From Xanthomonas hydrangeae (GTDB lineage Bacteria; Pseudomonadota; Gammaproteobacteria; Xanthomonadales; Xanthomonadaceae), in contig LR990730.1 of NCBI GenBank assembly GCA_905142475.1, positions 2,418,001-2,482,000 on the forward strand: DNA of 64,000 nt. The letters are read 5' to 3'. The notes under the pieces were generated by a model that did no database searches, was not told the DNA's origin, and was given only the letters and a program-made list of their open reading frames with translations. The position numbers and the translations under genes were made by a program. Positions 47,727 through 58,500 of this stretch are shown here, piece by piece; position 1 is the stretch's first letter; each line of letters begins with the position of its first letter.

Positions 47727-50714
47727 ATGCGCCACCACAACCCCCATTCCGCCAGTCCGGCGCGCAAGCTGCTCAGCTGCGCCCTGGCCAGTTGCCTGCT
47801 GCTGGGCGCCGCACCGGCCTTCGCGCAGAGTGCTGCCGCGACCATCCGCGGCCAGGTCACCGTCGACTCCGCACCTGCCACCCAGGCCCAGGTCACCGCG
47901 ACCAACCTCGCCACCGGTCTGACCCGCACCGTACAGGTCAGCAATGGCGGCTATTCGCTCGGCGGCCTGCCGCCGGGGTCGTACCGTCTGGACGTCACCG
48001 CCAATGGCCAGACCACCTCGCAGAACGTCACCGTGCAGGTCGGCCAGACCGCCACCCTGAATCTGGGCGTCGGCGGCGAACCCGCCACGGCCGACGGTGG
48101 TAACGCCACCACGCTGGATGCGGTGCAGGTCAAGGCGCCGCCGGTGCTGGTGGAAACCCGCACCTCCGAGAACGCCACGTATATCTCCAACGTGCAGATC
48201 CAGAACCTGCCGCGTGCCACGCGCAACTTCCTGGAACTGGCCGACACCGTGCCGAACGTGCAGTTCACCCGCGATGCCAACGGCACCACCAAGGTCCGTT
48301 CGGGCGCTACCTCGGCCGAAGGCACCAACGTCTACATCGACGGCGTGAGCCAGAAGAACTACGTGCTGACCGGCGGCGTCAGCGGCCAGGATTCCAGCCG
48401 CGGCAACCCGTTCCCGCAGTCGGCGATCGGCGAGTACAAGGTCATCACTTCGAACTACAAGGCCGAGTTCGACCAGGTCAGCGGCGCGGCCATCGTGGCC
48501 TCGTCCAAGTCCGGCACCAACGATTTCCACGGCAGCTTCTTCTGGGACACCAGCAACGACGGCTGGCGCGAAGAGAGCCCGTTGGAAAAGCGCGCCGGCG
48601 TGCGCGACGACTTCGAAGAGACCCAGTACGGCGCCACCTTCAGCGGCCCGATCCTCAAGGACAAGGCGCATTTCTTCATCGCCTATGAAGCCAAGGAATA
48701 CACCACCCCGAACGTGGTGATCCCGGGTTCGATCTATTCCGATCGCGTCGACCAGTTGCCTGCGCAGCTGCAGCCGCTGGTGGCCACCTACAGCACCCCA
48801 TTCAAGGAAGACCTGTACTTCGCCAAGATCGACTGGACCATCGGCGACAACAACCTGTTCGAGCTGAGCGGCAAGTACCGCAAGGAAGACGAGCTCAACG
48901 ACGTCGGCGGCACCTCGACCTTCGAGCACGGCAGCATCAACGGCCAGGAAGAAAAGCGCGCCAACCTGCGCTGGCAGTACAGCGGTGCCAACTTCCTAAA
49001 CGAAGCCAACCTCAGCTACGAGAGCGCGTTCTGGAACCAGGCGCCGATCAACAACGGCACCGGTTATGTGTTGAGTTATGCACCAGTACGCGGCATCGAG
49101 GACGAAGTGCTGTCCGCAGGCGCAGGCAGCAGCTTCCAGCGCAAGGGTCAGAAGGGCTGGACCTTCCAGGACGATTTGACCTTGAACAGCCTGGAATGGC
49201 ACGGCGCGCACACCGTCAAGATGGGCGTGAAGTTCAAGAGCATCGATCTGAACTCCACCCAGTTCAACCCGGCCAACCCGCAGTACTACTACAACATCCT
49301 CAGCGACATCGAAACGCCATACCGGGTGCGCTTCGGTGCGCCGCTGGTGGAAGGTGGCGGCTCGGTGGTGTCCAAGAACAAGCAGTACGGCATCTACCTG
49401 CAGGACGACTGGGAGGTCAACGAGCACTGGACCCTGAACCTGGGCGTGCGCTACGACTACGAAGAGTCCCCGGCGTTTCTGGACTTCGTGACCCCGTCCG
49501 ACGTCGCCGGTGCACTGCAGAACTGGCCCAACCTTCAAAACGCCAACTACAACATCAACGACTTCATCAGTACCGGCAACAACCGCAAGGCGTTCAAGAA
49601 CGCCTGGCAGCCGCGCCTGGGTGCCTCCTACGATCTGTTCGGCGATCAGGCGCATGTGATCTACGGCGGTGCCGGCCGTGCGTACGATCGCAACATCTTC
49701 GATTACCTGGCGTTGGAGCAGCTCAACAACTCCTTTAACTCCTATAGCTACTACTTCAACAACCCCGGCGCTCCCAACGCCTCAGGTTGCCTCGGCGACC
49801 CATGCACCGCATGGAATCCGGCCTACAGCACGCAGGAAGGCTTGAACACGTTGACGGCCAACAGCACCGGCGGCGGCGGTCGCGAGGTCTACCTGATCGA
49901 CAACAACATCAAGACCCCGTACTCGGACCAATACAGCATCGGCATGCGCAACATGGTGCCGCTGTGGGGCCAGGACTGGTACACCGATGTGACCTTGAGC
50001 CGTATCGAAAGTCATGACGGCTTCGCGTTCGTGCGCGGCAACCGTCTGCCGGACGGCTCGTTCTTCCAGCCGGGCACCACCTCCGGCTCGCCGAACGATG
50101 GTCCCAATGGCTACAGCGCCATCGTGCTGGGCACCAATGGCGTGGAGACCCGCAACAACCAGCTCGCCTTGCAGGTCGAAAAGCCCTATGACGAGGAATC
50201 CGGCTGGGGCCTGACCGTGGCTTACACCTTTTCCGATGCCAAGGAAAACCGCCAGTTCGGCGAGCATTACGCACTGGATCGCGAACGCGTCGAAGACTAC
50301 GGCTGGCGTGAGGCCGGCGGTATCGCCAAGAACCGTCTGGTGGTCACCGGCATCTACGAGCTGCCGTACGAGATCAAGCTGTCCGGCAAGCTGTCGCTGG
50401 CCAGCCAGACCGCGCGCTACGGCCAGAACTGCGTGGCCGGTAACGACCAGTGCTATATCGTCCAGTTCAAGCCGGACGGCACACTGGGCTACAAGGAGTT
50501 CAGCATCGCAGCCAATAAAGAATGGGATACCGGTGGCGGTGTCAAATTCAACGTGCGTGCGGATATCCTCAACGTGTTCAATTGGGTGAACTACGCCAAC
50601 TTCAACGGCGAAACCGGGACACTTGGAGACTTGAACACGGCTTACGGCACACCAACCGGTGTGCTGGCGTCGCCGATGCGTACCTTCCGTCTGGCCTTTG
50701 GCCTGAACTGGTGA
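47727..50714 (+). CDS. Oar-like TonB-dependent outer-membrane receptor
   Basis: 995 residues. Signal peptide (to about residue 33, ending APAFAQS), a carboxypeptidase-regulatory-like domain (about 35-110, ATIRGQVTVDSAPATQAQVT), a plug domain (TRNFLELADTVPNVQFTRD, TNVYIDGVSQKNYVLTGG) and a C-terminal barrel ending in Phe-Gly-Leu-Asn-Trp. Such receptors move oligosaccharides or other bulky ligands across the outer membrane using TonB energy. Its place behind a LacI regulator and before glycosidase and sugar-ABC genes argues for an oligosaccharide ligand. SD-like GGAGGG precedes the ATG. Confidence 0.92.
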   Translation: MRHHNPHSASPARKLLSCALASCLLLGAAPAFAQSAAATIRGQVTVDSAPATQAQVTATNLATGLTRTVQVSNGGYSLGGLPPGSYRLDVTANGQTTSQNVTVQVGQTATLNLGVGGEPATADGGNATTLDAVQVKAPPVLVETRTSENATYISNVQIQNLPRATRNFLELADTVPNVQFTRDANGTTKVRSGATSAEGTNVYIDGVSQKNYVLTGGVSGQDSSRGNPFPQSAIGEYKVITSNYKAEFDQVSGAAIVASSKSGTNDFHGSFFWDTSNDGWREESPLEKRAGVRDDFEETQYGATFSGPILKDKAHFFIAYEAKEYTTPNVVIPGSIYSDRVDQLPAQLQPLVATYSTPFKEDLYFAKIDWTIGDNNLFELSGKYRKEDELNDVGGTSTFEHGSINGQEEKRANLRWQYSGANFLNEANLSYESAFWNQAPINNGTGYVLSYAPVRGIEDEVLSAGAGSSFQRKGQKGWTFQDDLTLNSLEWHGAHTVKMGVKFKSIDLNSTQFNPANPQYYYNILSDIETPYRVRFGAPLVEGGGSVVSKNKQYGIYLQDDWEVNEHWTLNLGVRYDYEESPAFLDFVTPSDVAGALQNWPNLQNANYNINDFISTGNNRKAFKNAWQPRLGASYDLFGDQAHVIYGGAGRAYDRNIFDYLALEQLNNSFNSYSYYFNNPGAPNASGCLGDPCTAWNPAYSTQEGLNTLTANSTGGGGREVYLIDNNIKTPYSDQYSIGMRNMVPLWGQDWYTDVTLSRIESHDGFAFVRGNRLPDGSFFQPGTTSGSPNDGPNGYSAIVLGTNGVETRNNQLALQVEKPYDEESGWGLTVAYTFSDAKENRQFGEHYALDRERVEDYGWREAGGIAKNRLVVTGIYELPYEIKLSGKLSLASQTARYGQNCVAGNDQCYIVQFKPDGTLGYKEFSIAANKEWDTGGGVKFNVRADILNVFNWVNYANFNGETGTLGDLNTAYGTPTGVLASPMRTFRLAFGLNW

Positions 50715-50720
50715 GGTACT

Positions 50721-50749
50721 CGACCGCCCTGGCAGTGTCAGGGCGGTCG
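50721..50749 (+). terminator. Hairpin after the receptor gene, without T run
   Basis: A perfect 11-bp stem CGACCGCCCTG/CAGGGCGGTCG with a seven-base loop. No T tract follows, so it may be a weak or factor-dependent stop, or an RNA-stabilising element that separates receptor and hydrolase expression. Confidence 0.55.
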
Positions 50750-50786
50750 AACTCGGCGCCTGGATAGGGTAGGTTGGCGTGCGAGA

Positions 50787-50800
50787 TGTAATCGATTACA
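50787..50800. promoter_or_regulatory. LacI-type operator O3 upstream of the GH144-like gene
   Basis: TGTAATCGATTACA is a perfect 14-bp palindrome with the same TGTAA..CG..TTACA frame as O1 and O2. It lies 15 bp before the ATG of the GH144-like gene, so bound repressor would block the downstream operon. Confidence 0.68.
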
Positions 50801-50814
50801 CGAGTGGGGGGCGG

Positions 50815-52452
50815 ATGAACAGGGGCAGGACTTCGTATTGGTTGACGATTCCACTATTGCTGGGCGCGCTGGTGCTGGCGTCGTGCAAACAGGCCGAGGA
50901 ACCTAAGGTGGCCGAAAAGAAGGCACCGGTGAAAGTCATTCTGGTGGAAGCGCAGCTGCCACCCAAACCGGTCAAACCGCCGCTGCCGCCGTTGTTTTCG
51001 GACATCGAGCGTCGCACCTTCCAGTTCTTCTGGGACACCACCAACGAACTCAACGGACTGGCACCGGATCGGTTTCCGTCGCGCCCGTTCGCCAGTATCG
51101 CGTCTGTCGGGTTTGCGCTGACCGCGTATCCGATCGGGATCGAGAATGGGTGGATCAGCCGCAATCAGGCGATCGACCGCACCTTGACCACACTGAAATT
51201 CTTCCGCGACGCGCCAATGGGGCCGCAGCGGACCGGTAGGGCCGGGTACAAGGGCTTCTACTACCACTTTCTGGACATGCAGCAGGGCAAGCGTTACGAC
51301 AGCTGGGTCGAGCTATCCAGTGTGGACACCGCGCTGCTGATGATGGGCGTGTTGTTCACCCAGTCGTATTACAACGGCGAGGACCCGCGCGAAAAAGAAA
51401 TCCGCCAGATCGCCGACACGCTGTACAAGCGTGTGGACTGGCGCTGGCTGCAGCAGCGTGCACCGTTGATCTCGATGGGCTGGTTCCCCGAGAGCGGCTT
51501 CATCGATCACGACTGGATGGGCTACAACGAAGCGATGATGTTGTACATCCTCGCGCTCGGCTCGCCCACCCACGGCGTGGATCCGGATGCCTGGACCAGC
51601 TGGACCCGCACCTACAACAACGACTGGGGCGTCTACCAGGGCCAGGAATATCTATCCTTCGGCCCGCTGTTCGGTCACCAATACAGCCATGTCTGGATCG
51701 ACTTCCGCGATATCCAGGACCAGTACATGCGCGAGCGCGGCATCGACTACTTCCTCAACAGCCGCCGCGCCACCCTGGCCCAGCGCGACTACGCCATCGA
51801 CAACCCGATGAAGTGGAAGGACTACGGCGAGAACGTCTGGGGCCTGACCGCCGGCGACGGCCCGCAGAACACCAGCCAGGAATACCGGGGCGAGCAGCGC
51901 CAGTTCCGCCATTACTCCTCGCGCGGCGCCGGCCTGCGCGAGAACTTCGACGATGGCACCATCGTGCCGTCGGCGGCGATCTCCTCGATCGTGTTCGCAC
52001 CCGAAGTGGTGATTCCGGCTGCGGAAGAAATGCACAAGCGCTACGGCGACTTCCTGTATTCCAGCTACGGCTTCCTGGATTCGTTCAACCCCAGCTTCAA
52101 CTACGACATCCCGCTCAAGACCGGGCGCATGGTGCCGGACCGCGGCTGGGTGGCCAGCGACTACATCGCCATCGACCAGGGCCCGATCCTGGCGATGATC
52201 GCCAACTACCAGAACGAATTCGTCTGGACGGTGATGAAGAAGAATCCCTACATCCGCGCCGGTCTGGAACGCGCCGGCTTCACCGGCGGTTGGCTCACCC
52301 CCGAAGGCGAGCCGCAGCCGTTGCCCAAGAAGGACGAGCAGGCAGCCGCTGCCCGCTCGCTGGGCATGGCCGAGTCGCGCGCCGCCGCCGCCCAGGCCCA
52401 GCAGGACCCATCGCAGCGGCAAAACTCCACGCAACGCCCCAAACCCGAGTAA
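50815..52452 (+). CDS. Glycoamylase-domain (GH144-like) lipoprotein
   Basis: 545 residues. A lipoprotein signal ends in LVLASC (Cys about 29). The catalytic region (about 65-500) matches the Pfam Glycoamylase type: RRTFQFFWDTTNELNGLAPD, SWVELSSVDTALLMMGVLF, GWFPESGFIDHDWMGYNEAM and WVASDYIAIDQGPILAMIANY. This domain defines GH144, whose tested members cut beta-1,2-glucans; similar domains occur in cyclic beta-1,2-glucan synthases. The ATG at 50815 lies after operator O3; a GTG at 50779 would put the operator in the coding region. The C-terminal tail is Ala/Gln-rich. Substrate inferred only. Confidence 0.82.
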   Translation: MNRGRTSYWLTIPLLLGALVLASCKQAEEPKVAEKKAPVKVILVEAQLPPKPVKPPLPPLFSDIERRTFQFFWDTTNELNGLAPDRFPSRPFASIASVGFALTAYPIGIENGWISRNQAIDRTLTTLKFFRDAPMGPQRTGRAGYKGFYYHFLDMQQGKRYDSWVELSSVDTALLMMGVLFTQSYYNGEDPREKEIRQIADTLYKRVDWRWLQQRAPLISMGWFPESGFIDHDWMGYNEAMMLYILALGSPTHGVDPDAWTSWTRTYNNDWGVYQGQEYLSFGPLFGHQYSHVWIDFRDIQDQYMRERGIDYFLNSRRATLAQRDYAIDNPMKWKDYGENVWGLTAGDGPQNTSQEYRGEQRQFRHYSSRGAGLRENFDDGTIVPSAAISSIVFAPEVVIPAAEEMHKRYGDFLYSSYGFLDSFNPSFNYDIPLKTGRMVPDRGWVASDYIAIDQGPILAMIANYQNEFVWTVMKKNPYIRAGLERAGFTGGWLTPEGEPQPLPKKDEQAAAARSLGMAESRAAAAQAQQDPSQRQNSTQRPKPE

Positions 52453-52455
52453 TCC

Positions 52456-53838
52456 GTGCGCCTTTTGAAATTGTTGATACTGGCCGCCGCCCTGTGTGCA
52501 GGTGCGGCGGGATGCGACCGCGCCGACCCGGCCAAGACCACCGTGCGCTTCTGGGCCATGGGCAAGGAGGCCGAAGTGGTCGCCGAGCTGGTGACGGAGT
52601 TCGAGAAGCAGAACCCCGACATCCGCGTGGATGTGCAGAACATCCCGATGACGGCGGCGCACGAAAAATTGCTCACCGCCTTTGCCGCCGATGGCTTGCC
52701 GGACGTATGCCAGCTCGGCAACACCTGGCTGCCGGAGTTCGCTTTGCTGGACACGCTGGAACCGATGCAGCCGTACGTGGCGCGCTCCAGGATCGTCGAC
52801 CCGCAGGATTACTTCCCGGGCGTGTGGGACACCAATCTGGTCGACGGCACCTTGTATGGGGTGCCGTGGTACGTGGACACCCGGCTGCTGTTCTATCGCA
52901 AGGATCTGCTGCGCGAAGCCGGCTACAGCGAGATGCCCAAGACCTGGGCCGAGATGGAACAGGTGATGGCGGCGATCAAGCGCAAGGTTGGCCCGGACCG
53001 CTACGCCATCCTGATGCCGCTCAATGAATTCGAACAGCAGCTGTCGTTCGCGCTGCAGCAGGACGACCGCCTGCTGCGCGACCACGACAACTACGGCAAC
53101 TTCCGCGGCGAAGGCTTCCGCAAGGCGTTGGGCTTCTACGACACCATGTACCAGAAGGGCTGGGCGCCGAAGGTCTCCGAGACCCAGGTCTCCAATGTCT
53201 GGTACGAATTCTTCAACGGCTATTACGCGTTCTATCTGTCCGGCCCGTGGAACGTGCGCGAGTTCAAGCTGCGCCAGCCGCCGGGCATGGAGGGCAAGTG
53301 GGGCACTGCGCCGCTGCCGGGACCCAACGGCCTGGGCGCGGGTATCGCCGGCGGTTCCAGCCTGGTGATCTTCAAGTCGTCCCGGCACAAGGACGCCAGC
53401 TGGAAGCTGATCGAATACCTGTCGCAGCCGCAGGTGCAGGCGCGCTTCCACGCCATCATCGGCGACCTGCCGCCGCGTCGCAGCACCTGGAAGTTGCCCT
53501 CGCTGGCCAACGACGAACTGGCGCATGCCTTCGGCGACCAGCTGGAGCGGGTCAAGGCCACGCCCAAGGTGCTGGAATGGGAGCGCATCGTGCAGGAAAT
53601 GCGCCTGGTGACCGAGCGCGTGGTGCGCGGCGGCCAATCGCACGAGGCCGCCGTGCAGGAGCTGGATAAACGCGTGGACGAGATTCTGGCCAAGCGCCGC
53701 TGGATCTTCGAACAGGAGGGCGGGCATGTCGGCCCCGCTGGTGAATCCACTGCACCTGCTGGTGGGTCAGACGCACGACCAGCCGCGACGCCGGCCGCAG
53801 CGCCAGCCGCAGCAGCGGACAAGGAGGCAGCTCGATGA
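52456..53838 (+). CDS. Sugar ABC transporter solute-binding lipoprotein
   Basis: 460 residues from a GTG three bases after the previous stop. Lipobox AGAAGC (Cys at 20). The family 1 extracellular-solute-binding pattern is clear (VRFWAMGKEAEVVAELVTEFEKQNPDI, AADGLPDVCQLGNTWLPEF, GVPWYVDTRLLFYRKDLL). The C-terminal 45 residues form an Ala/Pro-rich tail. It captures an oligosaccharide in the periplasm for the two permeases that follow. Confidence 0.92.
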   Translation: MRLLKLLILAAALCAGAAGCDRADPAKTTVRFWAMGKEAEVVAELVTEFEKQNPDIRVDVQNIPMTAAHEKLLTAFAADGLPDVCQLGNTWLPEFALLDTLEPMQPYVARSRIVDPQDYFPGVWDTNLVDGTLYGVPWYVDTRLLFYRKDLLREAGYSEMPKTWAEMEQVMAAIKRKVGPDRYAILMPLNEFEQQLSFALQQDDRLLRDHDNYGNFRGEGFRKALGFYDTMYQKGWAPKVSETQVSNVWYEFFNGYYAFYLSGPWNVREFKLRQPPGMEGKWGTAPLPGPNGLGAGIAGGSSLVIFKSSRHKDASWKLIEYLSQPQVQARFHAIIGDLPPRRSTWKLPSLANDELAHAFGDQLERVKATPKVLEWERIVQEMRLVTERVVRGGQSHEAAVQELDKRVDEILAKRRWIFEQEGGHVGPAGESTAPAGGSDARPAATPAAAPAAAADKEAAR

Positions 53839-54719
53839 TGAAGCGCAATTCCGTCGCCGGCTGGGTGTTCGCCGCGCCCTCGATCCTGGTGCTGGGCATG
53901 TTCTTCGGCGTGCCGGTGTTCGCCGCGCTGGTGCTCAGCGTCACCGACTTCGACCTGTACGCGCTGGCCGACAGCAGCCATCTGCGCTTCGTCGGCCTGG
54001 GCAATTACATCGAATTGCTGCAGACGCCGCTGTTCTGGAAGTCGTTGTGGAACACCACGTACTTCGTGCTGCTGGGCGTGCCGATGTCGATCGGCGTATC
54101 GCTGGGGGCCGCATTGCTGCTCAACGCCAAGGCCTCGCGTTTCAAGGCACTGTTCCGCACCGCCTTGTTCGCACCGGTGGTGACCACGCTGGTGGCGGTG
54201 GCGGTGATCTGGCGCTATCTGTTCCACATCAAGTACGGCCTGGTGAACTTCGGCCTGAGCCACCTGGGCATCGCCCCGATCGACTGGCTGGGCGATCCGC
54301 GCTGGGCGATGCCGACCATCATGCTGTTCGCGGTGTGGAAGAACTTCGGCTACAACATGGTGATCTTCCTGGCAGGCCTGCAGGCGATCCCGCAGGACCT
54401 GTACGAGGCCGCGCGCATCGATGGCGCCTCGCGCTGGAAGCAGTTCCTGCATATCACCTTGCCGATGCTTGGCCCGGTGCTGATGGTGGTCGGGGTGATC
54501 ACCATCTCCGGCTACTTCCAGCTGTTCGCCGAGCCCTACGTGATGACCCGCGGCGACCCACTGCAAAGCACCGTGAGCGTGCTGTATTTCATGTTCGAGG
54601 AAGGCTTCAAGTGGTGGAACCTCGGCCGCGCGTCGGCGGTGGCGTTCCTGCTGTTCTTGATCATCCTGGCGGTGACCACCGTGATGCTGCGCTTCGGCCG
54701 CAAGAGGGATTTGATATGA
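53835..54719 (+). CDS. Sugar ABC transporter permease (MalF/UgpA type)
   Basis: 294 residues, six membrane segments and the EAA loop EAARIDGASRWKQFLHITLP. It overlaps the binding-protein gene (ATGATGA) and the second permease by four bases, so the three are translated in concert. No ATPase gene is present, so a shared MsiK-like ATPase encoded elsewhere is probably used. Confidence 0.93.
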   Translation: MMKRNSVAGWVFAAPSILVLGMFFGVPVFAALVLSVTDFDLYALADSSHLRFVGLGNYIELLQTPLFWKSLWNTTYFVLLGVPMSIGVSLGAALLLNAKASRFKALFRTALFAPVVTTLVAVAVIWRYLFHIKYGLVNFGLSHLGIAPIDWLGDPRWAMPTIMLFAVWKNFGYNMVIFLAGLQAIPQDLYEAARIDGASRWKQFLHITLPMLGPVLMVVGVITISGYFQLFAEPYVMTRGDPLQSTVSVLYFMFEEGFKWWNLGRASAVAFLLFLIILAVTTVMLRFGRKRDLI

Positions 54720-55552
54720 GTCGTGACGTCGGCCAATCGCGCTGGAATGCCGTGCTGATCAACGGTGGCTTGCTGGTGCTGGCCCTGGTCAGCCTGGCGC
54801 CGCTGCTGTGGATGCTGTCGGTGTCGTTCATGCCCACCGGCGAGGCCAGCCGCTTCCCCCCGCCGATGCTGCCCTCGGCGTTTACCCTGGCCAATTACCA
54901 TGAGCTGTTCGCGCGCACCGGCATGGCGCGCAACTTCGCCAACAGCCTGATGGTGTCCGGGCTGATCACGCTCGGCTCGCTGCTGATCAACACCATGGCC
55001 GGTTATGCGTTCGCCAAGCTGCAGTTCGTCGGCCGCGAGCGCATCTTCAAGATCCTGATGGCCGCGCTGGTGATCCCGGCGCAGGTGGCGATGCTGCCAT
55101 TGTTCCTGCTGATGAAGCAGCTGCATCTGGTCAACAACATCGGCGGGGTGGTGGTGCCGGCGTTGGCGACGGTGTTCGGCATCTTCCTGGTACGCCAGTA
55201 CGCGCGCAGCATTCCCGATGAGTTGATCGAAGCCGCGCGCATCGATGGCGCCAGCGAGATGCGCATCTTCTTCCAGATCGTGCTGCCGATGCTCAAGCCG
55301 GTGCTGGTCACCTTGACCATCTTCACCTTCATGGGCTCGTGGAACGACTTCATGTGGCCGCTGATCGTGCTGACCGACCAGGAGCAATACACCTTGCCGG
55401 TGGCGCTGGCGGCACTGTCGCGCGAGCACATCATGGACGTGGAATTGATGATGGCCGGCGCAGTGGTGACGGTGATTCCGGTGCTGCTATTGTTCGTCGC
55501 GCTGCAGCGTTACTACATCCAAGGTCTTCTGCTGGGGAGTGTGAAGGGGTGA
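54716..55552 (+). CDS. Sugar ABC transporter permease (MalG/UgpE type)
   Basis: 278 residues with six membrane segments and the EAA loop EAARIDGASEMRIFFQIVLP. It forms the transporter channel with the preceding permease. Its end overlaps the GTG of the large multidomain gene. Confidence 0.93.
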   Translation: MSRDVGQSRWNAVLINGGLLVLALVSLAPLLWMLSVSFMPTGEASRFPPPMLPSAFTLANYHELFARTGMARNFANSLMVSGLITLGSLLINTMAGYAFAKLQFVGRERIFKILMAALVIPAQVAMLPLFLLMKQLHLVNNIGGVVVPALATVFGIFLVRQYARSIPDELIEAARIDGASEMRIFFQIVLPMLKPVLVTLTIFTFMGSWNDFMWPLIVLTDQEQYTLPVALAALSREHIMDVELMMAGAVVTVIPVLLLFVALQRYYIQGLLLGSVKG

Positions 55553-58500
55553 AGCCAGTGTTCCTGCGACTGTTTGCCATGGCCGCTGTCGTCACGTCTG
55601 CGGGCGCGGCGCAGGCGCAGGAGCGCGTGCTCGACGGCTTCAACGACATCGGCGCCTGGCGCCTGGTGGTGTCCAACCAGGTCAGCGGTTCGCTGCGGCC
55701 GGTGGCCACCTCCTCCGGCGGGCATGCGCTGTGCCTGGACTACAACTTCAACGGCGTGTCCGGCTATGTCGGCATCCGCCGCAACCTGCCGATCGAATAT
55801 CCGGACAACTACCGCATCGGCTTCGCGCTGCGCGGCGAATCGCCGTCCAACGATTTGCAGGTCAAGCTGATCGATGCCAGCGGCGACAACGTGTGGTGGG
55901 TCAACCGGCCGGGCTTCAATTTTCCGAAGAACTGGACCACCGTCGGCTATCGCAAGCGCACTATCGAAAAGGCCTGGGGCCCGGGCCAGGACAAGCAGCT
56001 GCGCAGCAGTGCGGATGTGGAATTCACCATCTACAACAAGGTCGGCGGCAAGGGCTCGGTGTGCTTCGATCGCCTCACCCTCACGCCGCTGCCGCCGGAA
56101 GACACCTCGCCGTTGAAGGCCGAGGCCATCACCGACACCGCGCCCGCACTGGAACAACGCCTGGCCGACGGCAAACCTGACACTTTCTGGCTCAGTGGCG
56201 CGGTCAAGCAACAGACCGTCACGCTGGACCTGGGCAAGGTGCGCGAATTCGGCGGCGCGGTGGTGCAGTGGGTGCCCGGCCTGCAGGCCTCGCAATACGT
56301 GGTACGCGCCTCCAGCGACGGGCGTGGTTGGCGCGATCTGCGCACCGTCACCGCCGGTGCCGGCGGCACCGACTGGCTGGCACTGCCGGACACCGAGGCG
56401 CGCTATCTGCGTTTCGATCTCAAGGATGGCCCCAACTGGCGTTACGGGATCAAGGAAGTGCAGCTGCAGCCGCTGGCCTTCGCCGCCACACCGAACGATT
56501 TCATCAAGTCGCTTGCCGCACGGATGCCGCGCGGCAGCTATCCGCGCGGCTTTTCCGGCGAACAGCCGTACTGGACCATCCTTGGGTTGGATGGCGGCAC
56601 CGAGCAGGGCCTGATCGGCGAAGACGGCGCGGTGGAAGTGGGCAAGGGCGGTTTCAGCATCGAGCCGTTCGTGGTCACCGGCGGCAAGCTGCTGCATTGG
56701 TCCGACGTCAGCAGCGAGCAGAGCCTGCAGGACGATTACTTGCCGATTCCCAGCGTCGACTGGCACCACGACCTGATGAATTTGCGGGTGACTGCCTTCG
56801 TGCAGGGCACACCGGATCAGGCGCAGCTGGTCGCACGCTACCAGCTGCACAACACCGGCAAGGAAGCGCGCGACTTCACCCTGGCCCTGGCGGTGCGTCC
56901 GTTCCAGGTCAACCCGCCGGCGCAGTTCCTCAACACCCTGGGTGGCGTCAGCCGGATCGAGCAACTGGCCGTGGACGGCGCGCAGGTCAGCGTCAACGGC
57001 AAGCCGCGCGTATTCGCCGCGCAGCGTCCGGATGCCGGCTTTGCCAGCGCCTTCGACAGCGGCATGGACGTCAGCCATCTCACCGCTGCCACACCGCCGA
57101 CCATTACTCAGGTGAAAGACGAGACTGGTCTGGCATCGGGCGTGCTGTTGTATCGCTGGAAGCTGGAGCCTGGCCAACGGCGCGAGGTGGCGCTGGTGAT
57201 CCCGCAGACCGGCACCGCGCAGTTGCCGGCCGGCTTCGATGCCGACACGGCGCAGCAGCAGGTGGCCCAGCAGTGGCGCAGCAAGCTCGATCGCGTGCGC
57301 ATCAGCGTTCCGGCCGAAGGCAAGCCGGTGGTCGACACCTTGCGCACCGCACTGGCGCATATGTTGATCTCGCGCATCGGCCCGCGCCTGCAGCCGGGCA
57401 CGCGTTCGTACTCGCGCAGCTGGATCCGCGATGGCGCAATGATTTCCGAAGGCCTGTTGCGGCTCGGCCGCGAAGACGTGGTGCGCGAGTACGTCGACTG
57501 GTTCGCGCCGTATCAATTCGACAACGGCATGGTGCCGTGCTGTGTGGACGATCGCGGCAGCGACCCGGTGCCGGAGAACGACAGCCATGGCGAGCTGATC
57601 TTCAACATCGCCGAGTACTACCGCTATACCGGCGACAAGGCGTTCCTGGAAAAAATGTGGCCGCACGTCACCGGCGCCTACGACTACATGGAAACGCTGC
57701 GCGCCAGCGAGCGCACCGAAGAGAACTTCATGCGCAATCCGGCCTTCTACGGAATGATGCCGGTGTCGATCAGCCACGAAGGCTACTCGGCCAAGCCGGT
57801 GCATTCGTACTGGGACAACTTCTGGGCGCTGCGCGGCTACAAGGATGCGGTGATGCTGGCCGGCGCGCTCGACAAGCCGGACGAAGTCGCCCGCTTCAGC
57901 ACGGCACGCGACGAATTCAGTGGCGACCTGATCGCCTCGCTGGGTGCGGCGGTGCGCCAGCACACTCTCGATTTCCTGCCTGGCTCGGCCGAGCTCGGCG
58001 ACTTCGATGCGACCTCGACCACCATCGCGCTGGCACCGGGTGGCGAGCAGCAACGCCTGCCGCAGGATCTGCTGACCAATACCTTCGAACGCTATTGGAA
58101 GGAGTTCTCCGACCGCCGCGACAGCAAGCGCGAATGGAAGGACTATACGCCGTACGAATGGCGCAACGTGGCCGCGTTCGTGCGCCTGGGCTGGCGCGAC
58201 CGCGCCTGGGACGCCACCGCATTCTTCTTCAAGGACCGCGCGCCGCAACCGTGGAATCAATGGGCCGAAGTGGTCTCGCGCACGCCACGCACGCCGTTCT
58301 TCGTCGGCGATCTGCCGCATGCCTGGGTCGCCTCGGACTTCGTGCGCTCGGTGCTGGACATGTTTGCCTACGGACGCGAATCGGACGCCAGCCTGGTCAT
58401 CGCTGCCGGCACGCCGACGCGCTGGTTCGAGGGCAAGGGCATCGGCATCGCCGAACTGCGCACGCCCTACGGGCGCCTCAATTACACCTTGCAGCGCACC

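Noticed and set aside
50779-50814. Earlier GTG start for the GH144-like lipoprotein
   Set aside because: It would put the operator palindrome in coding sequence and place 12 polar residues before the lipoprotein signal.
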